From: Candidatus Cacconaster stercorequi
GTDB lineage: Bacteria > Bacillota > Clostridia > Oscillospirales > Oscillospiraceae
Reading direction: 5' to 3'
DNA: 57,178 nt
Assembly (NCBI GenBank): GCA_018064925.1
Contig: JAGHUH010000033.1
Span: 1-57,178, forward strand
Shown here piece by piece: positions 1-7,210 of this stretch; position 1 is the stretch's first letter, and every line of letters starts with the position of its first letter. The notes beneath the pieces are model-generated. The model made no database searches. It was given only the letters and a program-made list of their open reading frames with translations, and was not told the DNA's origin. Both the position numbers and the translations under genes were made by a program.

Positions 1-69
1 GCGCATCTCGCCATTATCCTGCTTAAAGCGTCCTTTTGCCCAACCGAGTACAATGTAATTATCGTTCAT
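1..69 (-). CDS. 5' end of an unidentified protein (truncated by window edge)
   Basis: Only the first 23 codons are visible, reading leftwards from an ATG and starting MNDNYIVLGWAKG. An AGGAAGG ribosome binding site lies about 8 bases upstream of that ATG. The peptide is too short for me to recognise a family. It is divergently oriented from the DUF512-der operon, so the roughly 180-base gap between them should hold both promoters. I call it a gene because of the Shine-Dalgarno sequence and an open frame to the window edge. The function is unknown. Confidence 0.5.
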   Translation of the reverse strand, partial: MNDNYIVLGWAKGRFKQDNGEMR

Positions 70-175
70 ATAGAACCTTCCTTTCTGCGGTCTATGCCGC
101 TACACAAAGTACAGATTTACAACCTGTCCAAATTTAATATAAAACTTACCTTTGCTTTTTTCCGCCTCCAAATAC

Positions 176-204
176 TTGCAAATCTCCGCAATTCCCTTTA
201 TAAT
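176..204 (+). promoter_or_regulatory. sigma-A type promoter for the DUF512-der-plsY operon
   Basis: TTGCAA (176-181) and TATAAT (199-204) are separated by exactly 17 bases. They lie about 50 bases upstream of the DUF512 gene start. Confidence 0.7.
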
Positions 205-252
205 GAATTGATTAAACTGCTATTTGATACGCTGTAAGCGAGGATATAAACC

Positions 253-1548
253 ATGAGTACCGTGATTACTTCCATTGACCCCCATTCTCCCGCCCTCCGC
301 GCCGGCATACAGGTGGGCGAAAAGCTTCTTACCATCAACGGCCACGAGGTTTTAGATGTTCTGGATTACCGCTTTTACGGGTATGATCCCGTTGCGCAGC
401 TTACGCTGCTGACACCTGCCGGTGAAACACGCGCTCTCACCATCCACAAGATGGAGGGGCAGGATCTGGGACTGAATTTCGACACCTATCTGATGGACGA
501 GATGCGCCAATGTGCCAACCACTGCGTTTTCTGCTTTGTGGATCAGATGCCGCCCAATATGCGCTCCACCCTGTATGTAAAGGATGACGACGCGCGATTG
601 AGCTTCCTGCTGGGGAACTACACCACACTGACCAACATCTCCCCCCGCGAGGCGCAGCGGATCATCGACCTGCACATCAGCCCCATCAATGTGTCCGTCC
701 ACGCCACCGATCCCCAACTGCGATGCACCATGCTGGGCAACAAAAATGCCATGCAATCGTTGGATTATATGCGCGCCTTCGGCGAGCACGGCATCGTGAT
801 GAACGGACAGATCGTGGTCTGTCCCGGCTGGAACGACGGCGATCAGCTGCGCCGCACCATGCACGATCTGCTGAAGATGAATTTTGCCAGCTGCTCCATT
901 GTGCCCGTGGGCATCACCAAATATCGTCAGGGACTGGCCAAGCTCCGGCCCGTGGACGCGCAAAGCGCCGGTGAGATTATCGACATTGTGGACGAGGTGG
1001 GAGAGAAATGCCTGCGTGAAAAGGGCACTCGGGTATTCTTCTGCGCCGATGAGCTGTACCTCAAGGCGGGGCGTCCCCTGCCGGAGGATGACTATTATGA
1101 GGAATACCGCCAATTGGAAAACGGCGTGGGACTTCTCCGCCTTCTGGAGCAGGAGTTCATGGCCGCGCTGCGCTTTGCCGACGCACCCGAGTCCCCTACC
1201 CCCTTCACCATTGCCACCGGTACCTCTGCCGCGCCGTATCTGTCGAAGCTGGTGGAACAGGCCAAGGCGCAGTTTCCCGAAGTTCGCGGTCAGGTGATTG
1301 GAATCGAGAATGATTTCTTCGGCCGTACCATTGATGTGGCGGGCCTTGTCACCGGTCAGGATCTGGCTGCACAACTAAAGGGCCGTGATCTGGGTGAGCG
1401 GGTACTGATCCCCATCAGTATGCTGCGCCACGGCGAAAATGTTTTTCTTGATGACTACACCGTACCTCAGCTTGCGCAGGAACTGGGCTGCCGCGTGGAG
1501 GTCATCAGCGGCGACGGCGGCGATCTGGCCGATGCCATGCTCTCCTAA
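253..1548 (+). CDS. DUF512 family protein (PDZ plus radical-SAM-like)
   Basis: 431 residues. The N-terminal 60 residues form a PDZ-like domain. They are followed by a cysteine motif C87-x3-C91-x2-C94 (CANHCVFC) of the kind that holds a 4Fe-4S cluster in radical SAM enzymes, and then by the DUF512 C-terminal region. This family is widely conserved in Firmicutes directly upstream of der. Its biochemical role is not established to my knowledge. The start is supported by a GAGGA ribosome binding site before ATG. It is the first gene of an operon with der (36-base gap) and plsY. The call on family is firm; substrate and reaction are unknown. Confidence 0.9.
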   Translation: MSTVITSIDPHSPALRAGIQVGEKLLTINGHEVLDVLDYRFYGYDPVAQLTLLTPAGETRALTIHKMEGQDLGLNFDTYLMDEMRQCANHCVFCFVDQMPPNMRSTLYVKDDDARLSFLLGNYTTLTNISPREAQRIIDLHISPINVSVHATDPQLRCTMLGNKNAMQSLDYMRAFGEHGIVMNGQIVVCPGWNDGDQLRRTMHDLLKMNFASCSIVPVGITKYRQGLAKLRPVDAQSAGEIIDIVDEVGEKCLREKGTRVFFCADELYLKAGRPLPEDDYYEEYRQLENGVGLLRLLEQEFMAALRFADAPESPTPFTIATGTSAAPYLSKLVEQAKAQFPEVRGQVIGIENDFFGRTIDVAGLVTGQDLAAQLKGRDLGERVLIPISMLRHGENVFLDDYTVPQLAQELGCRVEVISGDGGDLADAMLS

Positions 1549-1583
1549 CGAAAATACTACCGAAACAGGAGGTTTCTTAAAAT

Positions 1584-2909
1584 ATGTCGAAACCCATTAT
1601 TGCCATTGTAGGACGCCCCAATGTGGGCAAGTCCATGCTGTTTAACAAGATCATCGGCCGGCGCCTGAGCATCGTGGAGGACACCCCCGGTGTCACCCGC
1701 GACCGTATCTACGGCGAAGCCGACTGGAACGGCCGCAAGTTTACGCTGGTGGATACCGGCGGTATTGAGCCCACCACCGATAACCAGATTCTCTCCTTTA
1801 TGCGGGATCAGGCGGAGATCGCCATTGAGAACGCCACTGTCATCGTGCTGGTGGTGGATATCAAGACCGGCATGACCGCCGCCGATCAGGAAGTGGCCGG
1901 GATGCTGCAGCGCTCCAAAAAGCCCATCGTGCTGGCTGTCAACAAGATGGACTCCACCGGTTCCGTTGATCCGGATTTCTATGAGTTCTACAATCTGGGG
2001 CTGGGCGATCCCATTGCCGTTTCCGCCGTACACGGCCACGGCACCGGCGATCTTTTGGATGCCTGCTTCCAGTACTTTCCTCCCGAAACCGAGGATGAGG
2101 ACGATTCTGATGTCATTCAGGTGGCCATCATCGGCAAGCCCAATGTGGGCAAGTCCTCCCTGACCAACCGTATTTTGGGGCAGCAGCGCGTCATCGTCAG
2201 CAATGTGGCCGGCACCACCCGCGATGCCATCGACTCCTACTTTGAAAACGAAATCGGCAAGTATAACTTCATCGACACCGCCGGGATGCGCAAAAAGTCC
2301 AAGGTGGACGACAATATCGAAAAATACAGCGTGCTCCGCGCCACCATGGCCATCGAGCGCAGCGATGTGTGCCTGATCATGATCGACGCACAGGACGGCG
2401 TGACCGAACAGGACACCAAGGTGGCCGGTCTTGCCCACGATGCCGGTAAGGCCTGCATCATCGTGGTCAACAAGTGGGATCTGGTGGAAAAGGACGGCAA
2501 GACCATGGATCGAATGCGTGAGGATATCCGCCGGGATCTCAGCTATATGACCTACGCCCCCATTCTGTTTATTTCCGCCATGACCGGTCAGCGAGTCAAT
2601 CGCCTGTTTCAGCTGATCAACTATGTCAACGAACAGTCCACTATGCGCATCACCACCGGTATGCTCAACAGCGTCCTGGCCGATGCACAGACCCGTGTGC
2701 AGCCGCCCACGGATAAGGGCCGTCGCCTGAAGATCTACTATATGACGCAGGTGGGCGTCAAGCCGCCGCACTTTGTCGCCTTCTGCAATGATAAGAAGCT
2801 GTTCCACTTTTCCTACCGCCGTTATCTGGAAAACCAGATCCGCAGTGTGTTTGGACTGGAAGGTACTCCCATCATTATGACCATTCGCCAAAAGGGCGAG
2901 GAGGAATAA
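1584..2909 (+). CDS. der: ribosome biogenesis GTPase Der (EngA)
   Basis: 441 residues, the normal length for the family. Two tandem GTPase domains are visible. The first P-loop is GRPNVGKS (10-17) with DTGG (57-60) and NKMD (120-123). The second P-loop is GKPNVGKS (184-191). A KH-like C-terminal domain follows. Der assists late assembly of the 50S ribosomal subunit in the cytoplasm. A strong AGGAGG site precedes the ATG. It lies between the DUF512 gene and plsY, an arrangement common in Firmicutes. All key nucleotide-binding motifs are present. Confidence 0.98.
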   Translation: MSKPIIAIVGRPNVGKSMLFNKIIGRRLSIVEDTPGVTRDRIYGEADWNGRKFTLVDTGGIEPTTDNQILSFMRDQAEIAIENATVIVLVVDIKTGMTAADQEVAGMLQRSKKPIVLAVNKMDSTGSVDPDFYEFYNLGLGDPIAVSAVHGHGTGDLLDACFQYFPPETEDEDDSDVIQVAIIGKPNVGKSSLTNRILGQQRVIVSNVAGTTRDAIDSYFENEIGKYNFIDTAGMRKKSKVDDNIEKYSVLRATMAIERSDVCLIMIDAQDGVTEQDTKVAGLAHDAGKACIIVVNKWDLVEKDGKTMDRMREDIRRDLSYMTYAPILFISAMTGQRVNRLFQLINYVNEQSTMRITTGMLNSVLADAQTRVQPPTDKGRRLKIYYMTQVGVKPPHFVAFCNDKKLFHFSYRRYLENQIRSVFGLEGTPIIMTIRQKGEEE

Positions 2910-2916
2910 GCAAACC

Positions 2917-3555
2917 ATGTTCAAAACCATTTCAGTTATACTGATCGTGCTGGTGTCCTACTTCATGGGCTGTTTCAACGGTTCGGTCATAACCTCCTGC
3001 TTCCTTATCCATGATGATGTCCGCAATCACGGCAGCGGCAACGCCGGTCTGACCAACTTCTACCGCACCTACGGCGCCAAATACGCCCTGCTGGTCATTG
3101 GCTGTGATATGCTCAAGACCGTCATTGCCTGCCTCATCAGCGGCTATATGTTCCGGTATATCTTTAGCGATTGGACATTGGGCGTTCTGGTGGGCGGCCT
3201 GAGCTGCGAGTTGGGTCATATCTTCCCCGTATTCTTCGGCTTCAAGGGCGGTAAGGGCATCCTCTCCGGCGGCATTATTGTGATGATGCTGGGCTTGCGT
3301 GTGGCACTGATCGCCTGGGCCCTGTTCCTGGTTTTGGCGTGCAGCACCCGTTATATTTCGCTGGGCTCCATCGCCGCTGCTGTCAGCCTGCCACTCTCCG
3401 TCTTTTTCATATACCATGGCAATTTGCTTTATACCGCGCTGTGTGTGGTGATCTCTGTTCTGGTGATCTGGTGTCACCGCGGCAATATCCAGCGCCTGCT
3501 CCGCGGTGATGAAAAGAAATTCCATTGGCATATCACCTCTACTACCGGACAATAA
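2917..3555 (+). CDS. plsY: acyl-phosphate:glycerol-3-phosphate acyltransferase PlsY
   Basis: 212 residues, a polytopic membrane protein with about five to six hydrophobic segments. It carries the PlsY loop signatures GSGNAGLTNFYRTYG and the glycine-rich GFKGGKG. PlsY transfers an acyl group from acyl-phosphate to glycerol-3-phosphate, the first step of membrane phospholipid synthesis, and works with PlsX. It begins 7 bases after der ends, so it is co-transcribed. The C-terminus is slightly longer than average but otherwise unremarkable. Confidence 0.95.
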   Translation: MFKTISVILIVLVSYFMGCFNGSVITSCFLIHDDVRNHGSGNAGLTNFYRTYGAKYALLVIGCDMLKTVIACLISGYMFRYIFSDWTLGVLVGGLSCELGHIFPVFFGFKGGKGILSGGIIVMMLGLRVALIAWALFLVLACSTRYISLGSIAAAVSLPLSVFFIYHGNLLYTALCVVISVLVIWCHRGNIQRLLRGDEKKFHWHITSTTGQ

Positions 3556-3557
3556 AA

Positions 3558-4469
3558 ATGAACTCTAAAATCAGACAAATCCTTTTTCCGCTGCTGGCGG
3601 CATTGATCTGGGGTACTGCATTCGTAGCACAGAGCATCAGTACCGACTATATCGAACCCATGACCTTCAATGCCATCCGCTCCGTAGTGGCCTTTGTAGT
3701 GTTGCTGCTCATTCTGCGCCTGTTCCGTCGGGTACAAGCGGCGAAAAGTCCAAGCACCCCTCTTCCCTCTCTCGGCACGCGGCGCGATCTGATCCTTGCC
3801 TCCCTCTGCTGCGGCGCAGCGCTGGCGCTGGCCTCAAATCTGCAGCAGGCGGGCATTGCCTACACCTCGGTGGGCAAGGCGGGTTTCATTACCGCGTTGT
3901 ATATTGTGTTGGTCCCCGTTTTCGGTCTTTTCTTCAAAAAGAAGGTGGCGCTCCCCATCTGGATCAGCGTGCTGCTGGCGGTGGGTGGCTTATACTGCCT
4001 GTGCATCTCCGAGCATTTCACCATTACCCGGGGCGATTTTCTGGTGCTTCTTTGCTCGGTTTTGTTCGCTGTGCATATCCTCCTGATCGATCATTTCACC
4101 CAGAAGGTCAACGGCATCGCCTTGAGCTGCGGACAGTTTCTGGTAGCTGCTATCCTGTCCGGCATCGGAATGCTGATCTTTGAGCATCCCTCTCTCTCCG
4201 CCATTCTCACCTGCGTCGGTCCGATTCTCTATGTGGGTATCTTTTCCAGCGGCGTGGCCTACACGCTGCAGATTCTGGCGCAGAAGGACGGCAACCCAAC
4301 CGTGGTCTGTCTGCTGCTGAGCATGGAATCCGTGTTCTCCACCCTCTCCGGCGCCATCATCCTCCACGAAGTGCTGTCCGGTCGGGAATACTTCGGCTGT
4401 GTTCTGATGCTGACAGCCGTTATTCTGTCACAGATTCCCTTCCCCACCCGAAGGAAAACCACAGTTTAA
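3558..4469 (+). CDS. DMT/EamA family transporter
   Basis: About 303 residues with ten predicted hydrophobic helices in two five-helix repeats, typical of the drug/metabolite transporter superfamily. A start 33 bases upstream (3525) is possible but would overlap plsY; the ATG at 3558, right after the plsY stop, gives a normal N-terminus (MNSKIRQILFPLLAALIWG). The substrate cannot be read from the sequence; relatives export amino acids or metabolites. It is the last gene of the operon and is followed by a strong bidirectional terminator. Confidence 0.88.
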   Translation: MNSKIRQILFPLLAALIWGTAFVAQSISTDYIEPMTFNAIRSVVAFVVLLLILRLFRRVQAAKSPSTPLPSLGTRRDLILASLCCGAALALASNLQQAGIAYTSVGKAGFITALYIVLVPVFGLFFKKKVALPIWISVLLAVGGLYCLCISEHFTITRGDFLVLLCSVLFAVHILLIDHFTQKVNGIALSCGQFLVAAILSGIGMLIFEHPSLSAILTCVGPILYVGIFSSGVAYTLQILAQKDGNPTVVCLLLSMESVFSTLSGAIILHEVLSGREYFGCVLMLTAVILSQIPFPTRRKTTV

Positions 4470-4485
4470 ATGCATCCCGCATAAT

Positions 4486-4519
4486 AAAGCACGATCGACA
4501 ACACTGTCGATCGTGCTTT
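4486..4519. terminator. bidirectional intrinsic terminator between convergent operons
   Basis: A 15-base perfect stem (AAAGCACGATCGACA and its complement) with a 4-base loop. It has a T-rich tail on the plus strand and an A-rich flank serving the minus strand. It ends both the der operon and the selenium-type operon. Confidence 0.9.
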
Positions 4520-4537
4520 TCTTTCCATAAAAATGCA

Positions 4538-4768
4538 TCAGCATATCAGCTCGTAGAAACTATCCACATCCAAGTCGGCCGTGATGGTCTCCAACGCACG
4601 GCGCTGCTCAAGCTCTGCACGCCACGCCATGCCGCAGTCGGCGGTAATGCTGCGGGGCACCGGAATCAGCCGTCCGGGCACGCCCTGCGCCTTGCAGCGC
4701 TTCTCCATGGCCATAGCGCCTGCCGTGGTATGAAAGGTCACCAACAGCCGCAGCTTCCGTTCTATCAC
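4538..4768 (-). CDS. DUF3343 protein, putative Se/S carrier-like
   Basis: 76 residues. Matches the small DUF3343 family, described as Se/S carrier-like. Two cysteines, C25 and C45 (the latter in ITADCGMAW), could carry persulfide or selenide. It overlaps the upstream cysteine desulfurase gene by 4 bases (ATGA-type), so translation is probably coupled. Role by context: accept sulfur or selenium released by the desulfurase. This is inferred from the operon and family, not from a catalytic motif. Confidence 0.8.
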   Translation of the reverse strand: MIERKLRLLVTFHTTAGAMAMEKRCKAQGVPGRLIPVPRSITADCGMAWRAELEQRRALETITADLDVDSFYELIC

Positions 4769-5886
4769 TTTGCCACCTCCCGAATGGCCGCAATGGCGGT
4801 GTCTACCTCCGATTCTGTGTTGAAATGGCTGAAGCTGAAGCGTACCGCACCCTGCTCCACTGTGCCCAGCGCACGATGAAGACGCGGCGCACAGTGGGCA
4901 CCGGGCCGAGTGGCAATGCCATACTCCTGCGCCAGCACATCGCTGACCTCCGAGGAATCATAATCCAGGACATTCAGCGACACGATGGGGGCGCGGTCTG
5001 TCGTGGAAAAATCACCGTAAACCGTCACGCCGTCGATTCCCGCCACGCCTTCATAAAAGCGGCGAGCCAGCATCTGCTCCTGCTGACGGATAGAGTCAAT
5101 CCCCACCTCCGCAATATAATCCAGCGCAGCGGACAGCCCGGCAATGCCGTGGCCGTTCAGTGTACCGGCCTCCAGGCGGGTGGGATACTGCTCCGGCTGA
5201 TGCTCCAGATAGGTCTGTACGCCGGTACCGCCCACCTTCCAAGGACGAAGTTCCACGCCTTCCGCCACGCACAGTCCGCCGGTGCCCTGTGGCCCAAGCA
5301 GGCTCTTGTGCCCGGTAAAGCACAGCACATCAATGTGCATCCGTTCCATGTCGACGGGGAATACCCCCGCCGTCTGGCTGGCATCCACAATGAACAGCAG
5401 GCCGTTTGCATGGGCAATCTGCCCGATGCGGGCAATATCCAGCACATTGCCTGTCAGGTTCGATGCGTGGGTACATACAATGGCACGAGTATTTGATTTA
5501 ATAAGCTCTGTAAAGCTATTATAGTTTACAGTTCCATCTTTTCCTGCCGGCACAAAATCGACATTTCCATGGCGATACAGCGGGCGCAGAACGGAGTTAT
5601 GCTCGCAGTCGGTGGAGATCACATGGTCTCCCTCGGACAGCGCACCGGCGATGGCAATGTTCAGCGCCTCGGTGGAGTTAGCGGTAAAAATCACATGATC
5701 GGGGCGGGCGCACCGGAACAGACGCGCCAGCTTTTCCCGGGTATCAAAAATCACACGGGATGCCGTCAGCGCTTCCTCATGTGCGCTGCGGCCGCTGTTG
5801 CCCATGGACTGCATAGCCTGCACCACCGCCTGAATGACGCACTCCGGTTTGTGCAGGGTCGTGGCCGCGTTATCCAGATAAATCAC
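4765..5886 (-). CDS. cysteine desulfurase family aminotransferase (class V)
   Basis: 373 residues, a PLP-dependent class V fold. K194 in the FTGHKSLLGPQG motif is the Schiff-base lysine. H97 (DCEHNS) stacks on PLP, and C332 in RPGAHCAP is the likely persulfide cysteine. It resembles the desulfurase subfamily linked to selenium-dependent hydroxylase loci (TIGR01977 type) more than IscS/SufS. It sits between yedF and the DUF3343 gene with 4-base overlaps on both sides. Likely role: mobilise sulfur or selenium from cysteine or selenocysteine. Confidence 0.9.
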   Translation of the reverse strand: MIYLDNAATTLHKPECVIQAVVQAMQSMGNSGRSAHEEALTASRVIFDTREKLARLFRCARPDHVIFTANSTEALNIAIAGALSEGDHVISTDCEHNSVLRPLYRHGNVDFVPAGKDGTVNYNSFTELIKSNTRAIVCTHASNLTGNVLDIARIGQIAHANGLLFIVDASQTAGVFPVDMERMHIDVLCFTGHKSLLGPQGTGGLCVAEGVELRPWKVGGTGVQTYLEHQPEQYPTRLEAGTLNGHGIAGLSAALDYIAEVGIDSIRQQEQMLARRFYEGVAGIDGVTVYGDFSTTDRAPIVSLNVLDYDSSEVSDVLAQEYGIATRPGAHCAPRLHRALGTVEQGAVRFSFSHFNTESEVDTAIAAIREVAK

Positions 5887-6491
5887 GGTTTGATCACCTT
5901 GCCTGCCTGCGCCAGCTTCTCCACAATGGTATACATATTGGTCACGCTGCCTACAGCCAGCTTTTCCGTCAGGCCGTAATAGTTCAGGCAGGTACCGCAG
6001 GTGAGAATTTCCACACCCTGCGCCGCCATATTCTTCAAATCCTCCAGCGAGTCGGAACCCTCTACCGTCAGACGGGCACCGCCGTTATAAAACAGCACTG
6101 TTTTGGGCAGTACCTCCAACTGAGACAGAGCAAACAGAAAGCCCTTCATCAGCGTTTTTCCCAGCTCCTCGCTGCCGCGGCCCATGATATCGGTATCCAC
6201 CGCCACCACAAAATTGCCGTCTGCGGGAGCACAGGACACGCACTCGATTTCTTCCGTGCCTGCCTCCACCGGGCCGCTGACAGAGATGGTAACCACAAAG
6301 TCCTTTTCTCCTGCCTGCTTTGCCTCGACACGCAGTCCCTTCTGGTCAGCCATGCGCTTCAAATTTTCCACAGCCACCGCATTGTCGACCCGCACCTCCA
6401 GCACACCTTCGGTCATGCCAGCCAGTGCTTGCGTTGCCTTTACCACCGGCATGGGGCATGCCATGCCGCGTGCATCCAAAGCTTTATTCAT
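5883..6491 (-). CDS. yedF: sulfurtransferase-like selenium metabolism protein YedF
   Basis: 202 residues from ATG at 6491. That start is chosen because GGGGAGG lies 8 bases upstream; the frame stays open further but without homology. An N-terminal TusA-like domain carries the CPMP motif (C12). A DsrE-like second domain ends with LTCGTCLNYYG. The two-domain form is the one called selenium metabolism protein YedF. It is the first gene of a tightly overlapping operon with a cysteine desulfurase and a DUF3343 carrier. No selD, selA or selB is visible in the window. Confidence 0.88.
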   Translation of the reverse strand: MNKALDARGMACPMPVVKATQALAGMTEGVLEVRVDNAVAVENLKRMADQKGLRVEAKQAGEKDFVVTISVSGPVEAGTEEIECVSCAPADGNFVVAVDTDIMGRGSEELGKTLMKGFLFALSQLEVLPKTVLFYNGGARLTVEGSDSLEDLKNMAAQGVEILTCGTCLNYYGLTEKLAVGSVTNMYTIVEKLAQAGKVIKP

Positions 6492-6525
6492 CGAGATAAC
6501 CTCCCCGTTATTCTTGTTGGAGAAT

Positions 6526-6553
6526 ATTGTACCATATCTTTTTGAAAATACAA
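6526..6553 (-). promoter_or_regulatory. promoter for the yedF operon
   Basis: Read on the minus strand: TTGTAT (6553-6548), a 16-base spacer and TACAAT (6531-6526). It lies about 35 bases upstream of yedF and just after the ysxC terminator. Confidence 0.55.
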
Positions 6554-6564
6554 CGCTTTTGCGC

Positions 6565-6596
6565 AAAAAAACAGAGCCCAAATGGGCTCTGTTTTC
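6565..6596 (-). terminator. intrinsic terminator after ysxC
   Basis: Stem ACAGAGCCCA / TGGGCTCTGT with a very short AA loop, followed on the minus strand by a run of seven T. It separates ysxC from the yedF operon. Confidence 0.9.
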
Positions 6597-6604
6597 CGTT
6601 TCAT

Positions 6605-7192
6605 TCAACAATTTTTGGAAATGGCTGCCAGAAGCTCCGTTTTGCCAATCCCCTTCTCCGCAGAAAATGGGATCAGGATATCGTCCTCGCCCAGCTCCAA
6701 CACATCCCAGATGGTCTGCAGGTTCGGCTCGATTTCCTTTTTCTTCAGCTTATCCAGCTTATTGGCCACCACGATCAAGGGGCATCCGGTGCCCTTGAAC
6801 CAGTTGCACATGGTCACATCGTCCGCCGTGGGCTTATGTCGCGCATCCACAATCAGCACACCCAGCGTGATGAGTCCCTCCTCGGCAAAGTAGTTCTCCA
6901 TCAGCCGACCCCAGCGGTCACGCTCCTCCTTGGATACCTTGGCATAGCCGTAACCGGGCAAATCGGTAAAGTAGATCTTGTCGTCGATCCGAAAATAATT
7001 AATCTGAGTGGTCTTGCCGGGGGTGGCACCTACCCGGGCAAAGTTCTTGCGATTGAGCAGACGGTTAATCACCGAGGACTTGCCCACATTGGATCGGCCG
7101 GCAAAGGTAACCTGCGGCCGACCGTCACGGATAAAGGTACTTTGCTTTACAGCTGATAGCACAAATTCCGCCTTATTAAAGTTAATGGTCAT
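6605..7192 (-). CDS. ysxC: ribosome biogenesis GTP-binding protein YsxC/YihA
   Basis: 195 residues, family-typical length. The P-loop GRSNVGKS is at 32-39. The G3 motif is DLPGYGYAKV and the G4 motif NKLDK. It assists 50S subunit maturation. In Firmicutes it usually follows lon; here too it starts 19 bases after lon ends, consistent with co-transcription. A strong terminator follows. Confidence 0.97.
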   Translation of the reverse strand: MTINFNKAEFVLSAVKQSTFIRDGRPQVTFAGRSNVGKSSVINRLLNRKNFARVGATPGKTTQINYFRIDDKIYFTDLPGYGYAKVSKEERDRWGRLMENYFAEEGLITLGVLIVDARHKPTADDVTMCNWFKGTGCPLIVVANKLDKLKKKEIEPNLQTIWDVLELGEDDILIPFSAEKGIGKTELLAAISKNC

Positions 7193-7210
7193 GCCGTTTC
7201 TCCTCTCTTT

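Noticed and set aside
3525-3557. Upstream start for the EamA transporter
   Set aside because: It would overlap plsY by 31 bases and adds residues atypical for the family.
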